12,007 bases of DNA from Paenibacillus sp. (GCA_029239545.1 JARBUQ010000237.1:1-12007), one strand, 5' to 3'; counted from the stretch's first letter, positions 1 through 6,932 are shown. The notes: a model not told the origin generated them from the sequence alone. Numbers and translations are program-made.

Positions 1-90
1 CGTGGGACGGTTTATTATAAGAGCAATGAAGGAAACACGGGATGCTTGAAGAATACATGTACAGCAAACATTATTAGGGAGGGCATCAGG

Positions 91-1392
91 ATGAGTGATT
101 TTGAAGCTATGAGCGGGGCCGAGCGAAAAGAAACCTATAATCAGTTAAAAGAACAATATGATACGTTTAAGGAACAAAAGCTAAAGCTCGATATGTCCAG
201 GGGAAAGCCGTGTGTGGAGCAGCTCGATCTGTCTATGGGGCTCTTAACAGTGCTTAATGCTGGAGATTCTATGAAAGCACAGGACGGCACCGATATACGC
301 AATTACGGGGGGATTGATGGAATCCCGGAAGCTAAGCAATTTGCTGCGGAGTTGTTCGGAGTTAGCACGAAGGAAGTATTGATTGGCGGAAACTCCAGCT
401 TGAATATGATGCATGACACTATAGCACGAGCATTACTCCATGGAGTCTATGGAGGGGAGGGTCCTTGGAGCAAGCAACCTGTCGTCAAATTTATATGTCC
501 TAGTCCTGGCTATGACCGTCATTTTGCGATCTGTGAGCTGTTCGGGATTGAGATGATTGCTGTGAATATGACAGCTGGCGGTCCGGATATGGATGCGGTT
601 GAGAAATTAGCGGCAGAGGATGATTCAATTAGAGGAATCTGGTGTGTTCCCAAATACAGCAATCCTGATGGGATCACCTATTCGGACGAGGTTGTAGATC
701 GTCTTGCCAATATGCGCACGGCAGCCAGTGATTTCAGAATATTTTGGGACGATGCCTATACGGTTCACCACTTGACCGATCAGCCTGATCAACTGAAAAA
801 CATTCTTGACGCCTGTAAAGAAGCAGGCAACCCGGATCGTGTTTTCCTATACGGCTCAACATACAAAATCAGCTTTCCGGGAGCGGTTATAGCAATGATG
901 GCAGCCAGCGAGAACAATCTGGGTCTGATTCGGAAGCAATTGATGGGTCAAACAATTGGTCCTGATAAAATAAACCAGCTGCGTCATGTTCGGTTTTTCA
1001 GGGATATGGATGTGCTAAAAGCTCACATGGAGCAGCATGCAGCTATTATTAATCCCAAGTTCGAGCTCGTATTAGGGTTACTCGAGAGTGAGCTGGGCAG
1101 CGGCGGATTGGCATCCTGGAATAAGCCTAACGGCGGATATTTCATAAGTCTGAATACGCGGGATGGCTGCGCCAAGGAAGTTGTTCGTCTGGCTGCTGAA
1201 GCGGGTGTTACGATGACAACAGCTGGCGCTACTTTTCCTTACGGCAATGACCCAAGGGACCGCAACATACGCATTGCTCCAACACTCCCCACTCTAGCCG
1301 ACCTGAAGACGGCGATTGAGATTTTATGTTTGTGCGTGAAGCTTGTAAGTATTCAGCAGCTGCAGACAGTGGAAGTTGACACTTCGACTTGA
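91..1392 (+). CDS. PLP-dependent aminotransferase, AspT-like (class I/II fold)
   Basis: The 433-residue product resembles the bacterial aspartate aminotransferase family typified by corynebacterial AspT (PF12897), which moves an amino group between an amino acid such as aspartate and a 2-oxo acid in the cytoplasm. Visible fold-type I landmarks are the PLP phosphate-binding stretch GGNSSLN (about residue 100), the substrate/cofactor Asn in KYSNPDG (N191), Asp and Tyr in WDDAY (D220, Y223), the Schiff-base lysine in GSTYKISFPG (K259) and the carboxylate-binding Arg in NIRIAP (R394). The start at 91 is chosen because AGGGAGGG (76-83) sits 7 bases upstream. The frame stays open to the left edge, but nothing upstream looks conserved. 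A TATAAG at 16-21 could be a -10 box, with its -35 outside the window. The family is fairly certain; substrate preference cannot be read from the sequence. Confidence 0.88.
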   Translation: MSDFEAMSGAERKETYNQLKEQYDTFKEQKLKLDMSRGKPCVEQLDLSMGLLTVLNAGDSMKAQDGTDIRNYGGIDGIPEAKQFAAELFGVSTKEVLIGGNSSLNMMHDTIARALLHGVYGGEGPWSKQPVVKFICPSPGYDRHFAICELFGIEMIAVNMTAGGPDMDAVEKLAAEDDSIRGIWCVPKYSNPDGITYSDEVVDRLANMRTAASDFRIFWDDAYTVHHLTDQPDQLKNILDACKEAGNPDRVFLYGSTYKISFPGAVIAMMAASENNLGLIRKQLMGQTIGPDKINQLRHVRFFRDMDVLKAHMEQHAAIINPKFELVLGLLESELGSGGLASWNKPNGGYFISLNTRDGCAKEVVRLAAEAGVTMTTAGATFPYGNDPRDRNIRIAPTLPTLADLKTAIEILCLCVKLVSIQQLQTVEVDTST

Positions 1393-1404
1393 ACATGGTA
1401 TAAC
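1376..1404 (+). promoter_or_regulatory. Sigma-A promoter of the T-box/tyrS unit
   Basis: TTGACA (1376-1381) and TATAAC (1399-1404) are separated by exactly 17 bases, a near-consensus sigma-A promoter. The expected start of transcription is about 1411, just ahead of the T-box leader. The -35 hexamer and part of the spacer lie within the last codons and stop (1390-1392) of the aminotransferase gene, so tyrS is transcribed independently although almost no space separates the two units. Confidence 0.8.
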
Positions 1405-1410
1405 GTTTAA

Positions 1411-1686
1411 CAAGCATATGAATGAAATGAAAGCGATGAAGGGAATCAGTAGCAGTCGTCATCTAAGTTGCAGCGAGTCGGCGGTGGTGCAAGCCGATAC
1501 TAGAGCGAGTGTGAATTACATCCTCGAGCCTGTTGTTCCGAACCCGCTGAAGCTGCGGAAGGACAAGACGGTAGTCGGCCGTTATCCGATCTGAGTGGAA
1601 GATGCTGCATACCAATGCAAGCATTTTCAATTAGGGTGGTACCGCGATGACTCGTCCCTGTCAATGACAGGGGTGGGTCTTTTTTG
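1411..1686 (+). promoter_or_regulatory. Tyrosine T-box leader (tRNA-Tyr-sensing riboswitch)
   Basis: This untranslated leader senses uncharged tRNA-Tyr and controls read-through into tyrS. The T-box sequence AGGGTGGTACCGCG is at 1633-1646. Its UGGU bulge (1637-1640) would pair with an ACCA acceptor end, consistent with tRNA-Tyr carrying discriminator A. Stem I has the usual apical elements (GGTGGTG near 1483-1489 followed by CAAGCC). The likely specifier is UAC (Tyr) at 1517-1519, in the context GAATTACATCC. A second UAC in GATACTAG, about 1498-1500, is the less likely alternative. CGTTATCC...GAGTGG near 1580-1600 matches the usual region before the T-box. AGGG (1633-1636) can pair with CCCT (1656-1659) as antiterminator, which excludes the terminator hairpin. 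The downstream tyrosyl-tRNA synthetase fits the Tyr assignment. Confidence 0.93.
1649..1685 (+). terminator. T-box intrinsic terminator ahead of tyrS
   Basis: A 14-bp stem (1649-1662 pairing with 1666-1679, including a few G-T pairs) is followed by six T residues (1680-1685). It overlaps the CCCT needed by the antiterminator, so the two structures are mutually exclusive. This is the regulatory terminator that forms when tRNA-Tyr is charged. Confidence 0.9.
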
Positions 1687-1758
1687 CGTATATCGCACCA
1701 CACGCTGAGAGCTGCGACACGGTGCGATAAGCATATATTTCACGAAGGAGAGATGAAA

Positions 1759-3048
1759 ATGACAGAACCTGTTCTCACCCCGCGCAATGCGGATTTATTG
1801 GAGGAGCTGGAATACCGCGGCTTTGTTCATCAGATGACGAACCGCGAAGGTCTGAACGCCAAGCTGCAAAGTGAGCGTGTCACCTTATATAGCGGCTTCG
1901 ATCCAACCGCAGACAGCTTGCATATAGGACATCTGCTGCCCGTTTTGTGCCTGCGCCGTTTTCAATTAGCAGGGCACGGTTCGATTGCTCTGGTTGGAGG
2001 AGGAACCGGACTCATTGGTGATCCAAGCGGACGATCGACGGAGCGTTCTCTGAACACCGACGAAACGGTAGCGCAATGGACGGAAAGCCTGAAGCGTCAG
2101 CTGTCGCGCTTCCTGGATTTCGACTCCTCGGTTAATCCGGCTAAGTTGGTAAGCAACTATGATTGGTTGTCATCCCTGGATGCAATCTCATTCCTAAGGG
2201 ATGTAGGCAAAAACTTTACCGTCAATTACATGCTCGCCAAGGATTCTGTAGATTCCCGGTTAGCTAACGGCATATCCTTCACAGAGTTCAGTTATATGAT
2301 TCTGCAAGCCTATGACTTCCACAGACTGCATACAGATCATAGCTGCTCCCTGCAGATTGGCGGCAGTGACCAATGGGGCAATATTACAGCAGGCCTGGAT
2401 TTGATTGGCAAGTTAGGCGGAGGCGATGCATATGGGATGACAATGCCTCTGGTGACGAAGAGTGACGGAAAGAAGTTCGGCAAGTCTGAGTCCGGAACAG
2501 TCTGGCTCGACCGCAGTAAGACATCGGTGTACCAATTTTACCAGTTCTGGATTAATACTGATGATGCTGATGTTGTGAAATTTCTGAAGTACTTCACCTT
2601 TTTGTCTCGCGCAGACATTGAAGCACTGGAGCTGGAATTGCAGGAGCGGCCGGAAAAACGTGCAGCACAGCGTGAACTGGCACGTGAGGTGACCCGGCTG
2701 GTACATGGAGAGGAAGCTGTTGAGAGCGCTGAGAAGATTACACAGGCGCTATTCTCCGGAGATGTAACCCTGCTCAGTGAGAGCGAGCTGATAGAAGCTT
2801 TGCAGGATATGCCGACTACGGTATTGGATAATACAGAGGAGACCGCGCTGATTGATCTGCTTCTGGCTGCTCAAGCAGCTCCTTCCAAACGTCAGGCAAG
2901 GCAGGATATTGAGAGCGGAGCCGTATATGTGAACGGTGAGAAGCACACGGGAATCGATACCGTTATTCGCCCGGAGCATCGTCTCCACAGTAAATACGTC
3001 GTGCTGAGGCGCGGGAAGAAGAATTATTACCTGGTGCGGTTCGAATAG
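1759..3048 (+). CDS. tyrS: Tyrosyl-tRNA synthetase
   Basis: This class I aminoacyl-tRNA synthetase charges tRNA-Tyr with tyrosine in the cytoplasm. The 429-residue product has the usual bacterial TyrS length. The ATP-binding signature HIGH is at residues 55-58, GSDQWGN lies in the tyrosine/ATP pocket at about 203-209, and the KMSKS equivalent is KFGKS at 239-243, the form usual in bacterial TyrS. An S4-type RNA-binding domain occupies roughly residues 360-429 and recognises the tRNA. Of two adjacent in-frame ATGs (1753 and 1759), the second is preferred because AAGGAG (1745-1750) is 8 bases from it but only 2 from the first. Expression is set by the Tyr T-box leader directly upstream, and transcription ends at the hairpin at 3078-3116. 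The KFGKS form suggests the TyrS rather than the TyrZ branch, though this was not tested by phylogeny. Confidence 0.97.
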   Translation: MTEPVLTPRNADLLEELEYRGFVHQMTNREGLNAKLQSERVTLYSGFDPTADSLHIGHLLPVLCLRRFQLAGHGSIALVGGGTGLIGDPSGRSTERSLNTDETVAQWTESLKRQLSRFLDFDSSVNPAKLVSNYDWLSSLDAISFLRDVGKNFTVNYMLAKDSVDSRLANGISFTEFSYMILQAYDFHRLHTDHSCSLQIGGSDQWGNITAGLDLIGKLGGGDAYGMTMPLVTKSDGKKFGKSESGTVWLDRSKTSVYQFYQFWINTDDADVVKFLKYFTFLSRADIEALELELQERPEKRAAQRELAREVTRLVHGEEAVESAEKITQALFSGDVTLLSESELIEALQDMPTTVLDNTEETALIDLLLAAQAAPSKRQARQDIESGAVYVNGEKHTGIDTVIRPEHRLHSKYVVLRRGKKNYYLVRFE

Positions 3049-3077
3049 AATCTGTGGATGTAAGAAGGCTGGAAGAA

Positions 3078-3116
3078 GCGGTTGTGCCGAGGTTAAACTC
3101 AGTACAGTCGCTTTTT
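3078..3116 (+). terminator. Intrinsic terminator of tyrS
   Basis: A 14-position stem with one mismatch (3078-3091 with 3098-3111), six-base loop (3092-3097) and TTTTT (3112-3116) follows the tyrS stop by 29 bases. The A residues just 5' of the stem can extend it by pairing with the T run. It closes the tyrS transcription unit and isolates the acetyltransferase gene. Confidence 0.88.
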
Positions 3117-3189
3117 ACAATTGGAGTGGATTGCTTGCAGGAGAATGAAGAGGAATCATGAATAATTAAGCGAAGGGTGGAGGAAAAAG

Positions 3190-3777
3190 ATGAAGGTGGA
3201 AAAACTTACAGGGAGTCGAGCAATTCTTATTCCTTTGGGCAAGGAGCATACAGCCGGATTATATGAAGCTTCCCAGGCAGTCGAAATATGGACCTATTTA
3301 CCTCAACAAATCAATAGCTTGACGGACACGGAGAAATTCGTTGAGGATGCGTTGAAGCTTAAAGAAATGAAGCAGGACTTCCCATTCACCGTGTATGATC
3401 AGCTTACGAGCAAGATCGTAGGATCCACCCGCTTGCTGAACATTTCTGCCCCCAACCGCAGTCTGGAAATTGGCTGGACATGGTATCATCCTTCCGTATG
3501 GAGAACAAGAGTGAACACGGAGTGCAAATATATGCTGCTTAAGTACTGCTTCGAAACCTGGAATGCGGTGCGCGTGCAGTTTTGTGCGGATGTACGCAAT
3601 GATCGGTCTAATCGGGCCATTGAGCGCATCGGAGCAATCCGGGAAGGCAGACTCAGGAAAAATCGTATACTAAGTGACGGCTATATTCGAGATGCCTATA
3701 TATACAGCATTATTGCTGAGGAATGGCCAGTCGTTAAAGCGCAGCTGGAGCATGTACTTGAAGATAAGGCTACATAA
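3190..3777 (+). CDS. GNAT family N-acetyltransferase (RimJ/RimL-like)
   Basis: The 195-residue protein is a single GNAT domain, using acetyl-CoA to acetylate an amine; the acceptor is unknown. The order of motifs matches RimJ/RimL-like acetyltransferases: an N-terminal substrate half, FTVYDQLTSKIVGSTRL (strands leading to the core), EIGWTWYHPSVWRTRVNTE at about residues 97-115, then VRNDRSNRAIERIGAIREG at about 136-154, typical of the C-terminal half. The usual R/Q-x-x-G-x-G/A acetyl-CoA loop is replaced by WRTRVNTE, a variant I recognise from a common Bacillales subfamily rather than a sign of decay. The ATG at 3190 follows GGTGGAGG (3176-3183) by 6 bases. The gene is monocistronic between the tyrS terminator and a convergent neighbour. 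It could act on a ribosomal protein N-terminus, an antibiotic or a small amine; the sequence does not decide this. Confidence 0.88.
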   Translation: MKVEKLTGSRAILIPLGKEHTAGLYEASQAVEIWTYLPQQINSLTDTEKFVEDALKLKEMKQDFPFTVYDQLTSKIVGSTRLLNISAPNRSLEIGWTWYHPSVWRTRVNTECKYMLLKYCFETWNAVRVQFCADVRNDRSNRAIERIGAIREGRLRKNRILSDGYIRDAYIYSIIAEEWPVVKAQLEHVLEDKAT

Positions 3778-3782
3778 GGTTC

Positions 3783-4958
3783 CTACAAATTAATGCGGCT
3801 TTCCACGAATACAACTTCGTGATGCTTGGACTCCCCTGCAGCAAACTGGAGCAGACGGTTGCCTTCTTCAAGCAGCGCTTCGCGGTCTGGACCGGATAAG
3901 GCTGCAAAAGGCTCAATTGTCAATGCAGCCGTTCCCCGTTTGCGTTCAAGCTTCCATAAACCGCTAACGTATCCATCAAGCAATATGGCAGATTTAATGA
4001 TTCCGTTGTCCGTGAATACCAAGGGGCGGTATTCGTCGGGCAGGATGCGAGTGCGATCCTCATAAGACAGCAGCATATTATCGAATTCGCTGATGAGCTT
4101 GGGCGCAGCGGGTGTGTCCTCGCTTGGCAGCGGAGCATCGGGCACATCGAACAGCTCGCTGCCCTGCTCGTCGCGGAAAGTCCGCAGCTGCGGGCGCAGC
4201 CGCTCTACGACTTCTCGCAGGCGGGTCAATCCTGACCACACCTGCATATCCTTGACCGTGGCCGGACCGAACGCGGCCAAGTAGCGCAAGATCATCGCCT
4301 CCGAGTCTATGGAGGAGGAGAGCGGCTGGCCGAGCCACAGCTCGGCTGAAGTGTGCGCGGCTTGGCCGCTGGCGCCCCAGATGCCGCGCGGCGGCACCTG
4401 CACGAGCGGCACCAGGGTGCGCACGGCATTCGCGAGCGCCTGCGGGTCGCGATCCGGCCACTGCTCGCGGAGCAGCTTGCCGAGCTCGCTGAACGTGCGC
4501 GGCTGCGCCTCGACCAGCGCTCGACCGGCTGCGCCGAGCGCAGCAAGGTCGACTCCGGCGAGGAGTCGACCGTAAGCCCCCTGCAGGCCGCGGTCTTGGA
4601 CCGCCTGCAGCACAGGACGCAGCGCGAGACAATCGCGCGCGGTTACCAAATGGATCGTCGAGCGCTGGAGCGCGATGCGCACAGCTTGACGATCCACCAT
4701 CATCTCGGATAACTCCTCATGACGGAATCCCTCAATCCTTGCCCATAACCCGATATAGGGCGGGTTGGGAGCCTGGGCTTGCAGTCCGACCAAATGCGAG
4801 ATCACATCGTGCGCGGACAAGCACTTGCGACCGAGCAGCAGCTGACGCTCGAGCAGGGCTCGGTTAAGCCGTCTGCGGCTAAGCACGAGAGGGCTGGAGG
4901 TGGTGGTATCTTGGATACCACCAGATTCATCATAGCGATCAGATTGTGGTTCTTGCAT
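3783..4958 (-). CDS. Winged-helix DNA-binding protein, AlkZ/YcaQ-like (HTH_42)
   Basis: The 391-residue product belongs to the winged helix DNA-binding family PF06224 (HTH_42), which includes AlkZ and YcaQ (AlkX), DNA glycosylases that excise bulky alkylated bases or unhook crosslinks. It has the N-terminal LSRRRLNRALLERQ helix, the family GLQAQ motif (Q60 and Q62; QxQ is catalytic in AlkZ), QRSTIHLVT at about 112-120, tandem winged helices through the middle and the C-terminal FDNMLLSYEDRTRILP and GYVSGLWK segments. The ATG at 4958 is chosen because AGGAGG (complement of 4969-4974) precedes it by 10 bases. The frame extends to a GTG at 5027 without a good ribosome binding site and would overlap the upstream gene. 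It lies 46 bases downstream of the 106-aa gene on the same strand, so co-transcription is likely. The middle third is far richer in GC than the ends. Family is confident; glycosylase activity is inferred. Confidence 0.85.
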   Translation of the reverse strand: MQEPQSDRYDESGGIQDTTTSSPLVLSRRRLNRALLERQLLLGRKCLSAHDVISHLVGLQAQAPNPPYIGLWARIEGFRHEELSEMMVDRQAVRIALQRSTIHLVTARDCLALRPVLQAVQDRGLQGAYGRLLAGVDLAALGAAGRALVEAQPRTFSELGKLLREQWPDRDPQALANAVRTLVPLVQVPPRGIWGASGQAAHTSAELWLGQPLSSSIDSEAMILRYLAAFGPATVKDMQVWSGLTRLREVVERLRPQLRTFRDEQGSELFDVPDAPLPSEDTPAAPKLISEFDNMLLSYEDRTRILPDEYRPLVFTDNGIIKSAILLDGYVSGLWKLERKRGTAALTIEPFAALSGPDREALLEEGNRLLQFAAGESKHHEVVFVESRINL

Positions 4959-5004
4959 GTAAGGTAAGCCTCCTGTCTCCGGCATGGGGAGGGTTGGACT
5001 TGTA

Positions 5005-5325
5005 CTAGGAATTGTTGTCTGATTCACCCAGCAATTGAGCTCTCAGCTCCTCGGTTACGACGAAGGCCAACTCCTCATTATCGTAAAGCGATAATACGCC
5101 GAGTAAGGTCTCCACAGATATTTCACCCGCTTCTTCAGCGGGGACGGTGAGCTCTATCGCTTGCTGCAGCTCGTGATTAGCGGTCTGCTCTGGGTAAGCG
5201 CGAGCGTATAATTGGGCGGGGTCCAGTCCATGATTGACGCACCACTGGGCGAACACCATAATCATCATTTGTTCGTCCCGCTGGAAATTTCGGATTACTT
5301 CTTCTTCAATTTCTTTTCGGCTCAT
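5005..5325 (-). CDS. Conserved-looking hypothetical acidic protein, 106 aa
   Basis: I do not recognise this protein. It is rich in Glu and Gln, has no signal peptide or membrane segment, and appears mostly helical. The N-terminal part (residues 1-45) holds a predicted helix, FQRDEQMMIMVFAQWCVNHG, followed by LDPAQLYARAYPEQ. The C-terminal part has a leucine-patterned helix, SVETLLGVLSLYDNEELAFV, and a short polar tail. The start is well supported: TGAGGAG (complement of 5334-5340) precedes the ATG by 8 bases, and a TATAAT -10 box on the minus strand lies at 5360-5365. It is the first gene of a probable two-gene minus-strand unit with the winged-helix protein. It may be a small cytoplasmic adaptor or regulator, but that is a guess from size and composition only. 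Confidence 0.75.
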   Translation of the reverse strand: MSRKEIEEEVIRNFQRDEQMMIMVFAQWCVNHGLDPAQLYARAYPEQTANHELQQAIELTVPAEEAGEISVETLLGVLSLYDNEELAFVVTEELRAQLLGESDNNS

Positions 5326-5340
5326 TGAATATTCTCCTCA

Positions 5341-5389
5341 TTGACGGTATATTGGGTTCATTATAGCGAAAGTATAGGGGGTTCCACAA
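5341..5389. promoter_or_regulatory. Divergent promoter region between the 106-aa gene and the IF-3 paralogue
   Basis: On the minus strand a perfect TATAAT occupies 5360-5365. TTGTGG (5384-5389) lies 18 bases upstream as a poor -35, giving a short leader to the minus-strand gene. On the plus strand TTGACG (5341-5346) resembles a -35, but only a weak TATAGC (5362-5367) follows at 15-base spacing. If both are used, the two promoters overlap and would compete. The minus-strand -10 is the better supported element. Confidence 0.45.
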
Positions 5390-5862
5390 TGATCATGAAT
5401 GAGAAAATTAAAGCGTCTGAGGTTGAGCTCACCGGATTGAACGGAGAAGCACTGGGAATAGTCCCGACATCAGAGGCGCTTGCAATGGCCCGGAAGCTGA
5501 AGGTTGATCTGGTATGCACTTCATTGCTAAGCAGTCCTCCCCCTTGCCGGCTGATCGGAGCGGGTACTGCCAAGCAGGAGGCCCAGCAAGCCCGTAAGAA
5601 AGAAAACGCCCCTAAGCTGAAAGAAATCCGACTCACCCCTCATATTGAGGATCATGACTATGAAACGAAGAAACAGCAGGCAGAGCGCATTCTTAAATCA
5701 GGTGATGCGGTTCTGTTCGTCGTTCGCATTCAAGGCAAGGAAGGGGCTCGGGCCAAGGAGCTGCTGGAAGGCTTGCTTAAGGAGCTGTCCCCGGTTGGGC
5801 AACGCAAAACCGGAATTCAACTTAGCGGCAAGCAGGCTGCCGTACAGCTGGACCCTATTTGA
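5389..5862 (+). CDS. Diverged translation initiation factor IF-3 paralogue
   Basis: The 157-residue product aligns by eye over the whole length of bacterial IF-3, the factor that binds the 30S subunit, checks initiator tRNA and blocks premature 50S joining. The N domain shows MNEKIKASEVELTGLNGEAL, EALAMARKLKVDLV and PPPCRL. The C domain shows LKEIRLTPHIEDHDYETK and a lysine-containing helix, ERILKSGDAV. Several IF-3 hallmarks are altered: the DYGK[FY]R[FY]E interdomain signature is replaced by GAGTAKQE, the R-F-K-G-R-x-x-x-H region by RIQGKEGAR, and the C-terminal K-M-D-G-R stretch by QLSGKQ. The ATG at 5389 follows AGGGGG (5376-5381) by 7 bases. The gene is not followed by rpmI and rplT as canonical infC is, so it is probably an extra copy. 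It lies 65 bases before a membrane-protein gene on the same strand. Whether it still acts on ribosomes is unknown. Confidence 0.82.
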   Translation: MIMNEKIKASEVELTGLNGEALGIVPTSEALAMARKLKVDLVCTSLLSSPPPCRLIGAGTAKQEAQQARKKENAPKLKEIRLTPHIEDHDYETKKQQAERILKSGDAVLFVVRIQGKEGARAKELLEGLLKELSPVGQRKTGIQLSGKQAAVQLDPI

Positions 5863-5927
5863 TCTAAAAAGGGGATTTACAGGCTGCTGTGGAATAGGTT
5901 ATGGATATTGAATCGGAAGGACTGATC

Positions 5928-6932
5928 TTGTTGAAAAAAGGGTACGCCTTACTGTTATTAGGCGCGGTTGGTTTATTGGGCTTATCGTCTACTGCCGAGG
6001 CGCATGTGAAATGGTTCACGGAGGTGGTTCCGGAGAAAGAAGCGATTACTGCCATCCTGTCGCCGTTATTTATGGGATTGGCCCTTTTTACAGCATTACT
6101 GTTGGCGATATTGACTCAAGTATTACCAGCGCTGTCAGCCTGGAAGCTCATGCAGAGGATTGATCACAAGCTCGATGAGTGGCGTCGCTACTCGGTCTAT
6201 ATTCTCAAATACGGAATGGCAGTCGCTTTGCTGATCCAGTATTTCTCCGGATCTATGTTCGTCCCGGAATTCGAGCTGATCACGACACTTGATACAATAC
6301 TGCTGTGGTTATCCATCGTGCTGCTTATCGTTCCGCACCATATAGCCACCAAAGCAGCTGCACTGGTCACCTTATGGCTATTGATAAGTCTCACGTCAAC
6401 GGCTGGTATATTCCATATGCTGGATTATGGTTTCTATCTGGGAATCGTTGCTGTGCTGCTGTTGAATCAAACGAAGGTGGAGCGTTGGGGCTTTCCCATT
6501 CTTTATCTAAGTACAGGCTTGTCCTTATGCTGGGTTGCGATTGAAAAATGGGTATTTCCGTCCATGGCGCTTGATATTATTGAGAACCATGGAGTACCGA
6601 CCTTTGGTTTTGCGCCTGGAGCTTTTGTGGTAATGGCTGCTTTCATCGAATTTGTTGTCGGTTATTTGCTAGTAGTGGGAATTCTCAACAGACTGCTCTC
6701 GTTGGTGTTAACCCTTATTTTCGTTTCTACAACGATGCTGTTCGGGATGACGGAGCTAGTAGGGCATTTTATGATTCATATCATTCTGATTATTTTTATT
6801 ATTGAAGGGGTAAGCTTCTACAAGCCTCCGGTTGAGATGCACGACAGAAGATGGGATCAGATTATTTTTGTATCCCTTAACTTTTTGTTCGTATTGTCAA
6901 CGTTTCTACTGATTTACTATCGATTTGCTTAA
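5928..6932 (+). CDS. Multi-pass membrane protein, DoxX-like, with signal peptide
   Basis: The roughly 334-residue protein starts with a typical signal peptide (LKKGYALLLLGAVGLLGL) ending in AEA, followed by HVKWFTE. About eight to ten hydrophobic segments follow, in an arrangement like DoxX-related membrane proteins whose N-terminal AHVKWF motif I recognise. In the second half, AIEKWVFP, an AFIEFVVGYLLVVG helix and the helices to IIFIIEG resemble the DoxX core; a last helix lies near the C terminus. A TTG start at 5928 (or 5931) is chosen because GGAAGGA (5915-5921) lies 6 (or 9) bases upstream and begins the signal peptide as M-L-K-K. An ATG at 5901 is in frame but has no good ribosome binding site and adds residues before the signal. 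Family function is unclear (redox or transport partner roles are described for DoxX relatives). It precedes the TPR gene by about 50 bases, probably in one operon. Confidence 0.75.
   Translation: MLKKGYALLLLGAVGLLGLSSTAEAHVKWFTEVVPEKEAITAILSPLFMGLALFTALLLAILTQVLPALSAWKLMQRIDHKLDEWRRYSVYILKYGMAVALLIQYFSGSMFVPEFELITTLDTILLWLSIVLLIVPHHIATKAAALVTLWLLISLTSTAGIFHMLDYGFYLGIVAVLLLNQTKVERWGFPILYLSTGLSLCWVAIEKWVFPSMALDIIENHGVPTFGFAPGAFVVMAAFIEFVVGYLLVVGILNRLLSLVLTLIFVSTTMLFGMTELVGHFMIHIILIIFIIEGVSFYKPPVEMHDRRWDQIIFVSLNFLFVLSTFLLIYYRFA

Noticed and set aside
1..90. N-terminal extension of the aminotransferase, open to the left edge
   Set aside because: The residues before the ATG at 91 do not look like the family and the strong ribosome binding site is at 76-83.
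4078..4632. 184-aa open frame in a second minus-strand frame
   Set aside because: Its product is almost only Arg, Ala, Ser and Pro, as expected from out-of-frame reading of a GC-rich coding region.
4353..4712. 119-aa open frame on the plus strand inside the winged-helix gene
   Set aside because: It lies antisense in the GC-rich core where stop codons are rare, has no family-like sequence, and the opposite strand encodes a recognisable protein.
4959..5027. Upstream GTG start giving a 414-residue winged-helix protein
   Set aside because: It overlaps the end of the 106-aa gene, has no ribosome binding site, and adds 23 polar residues unlike the family. The ATG at 4958 has AGGAGG.
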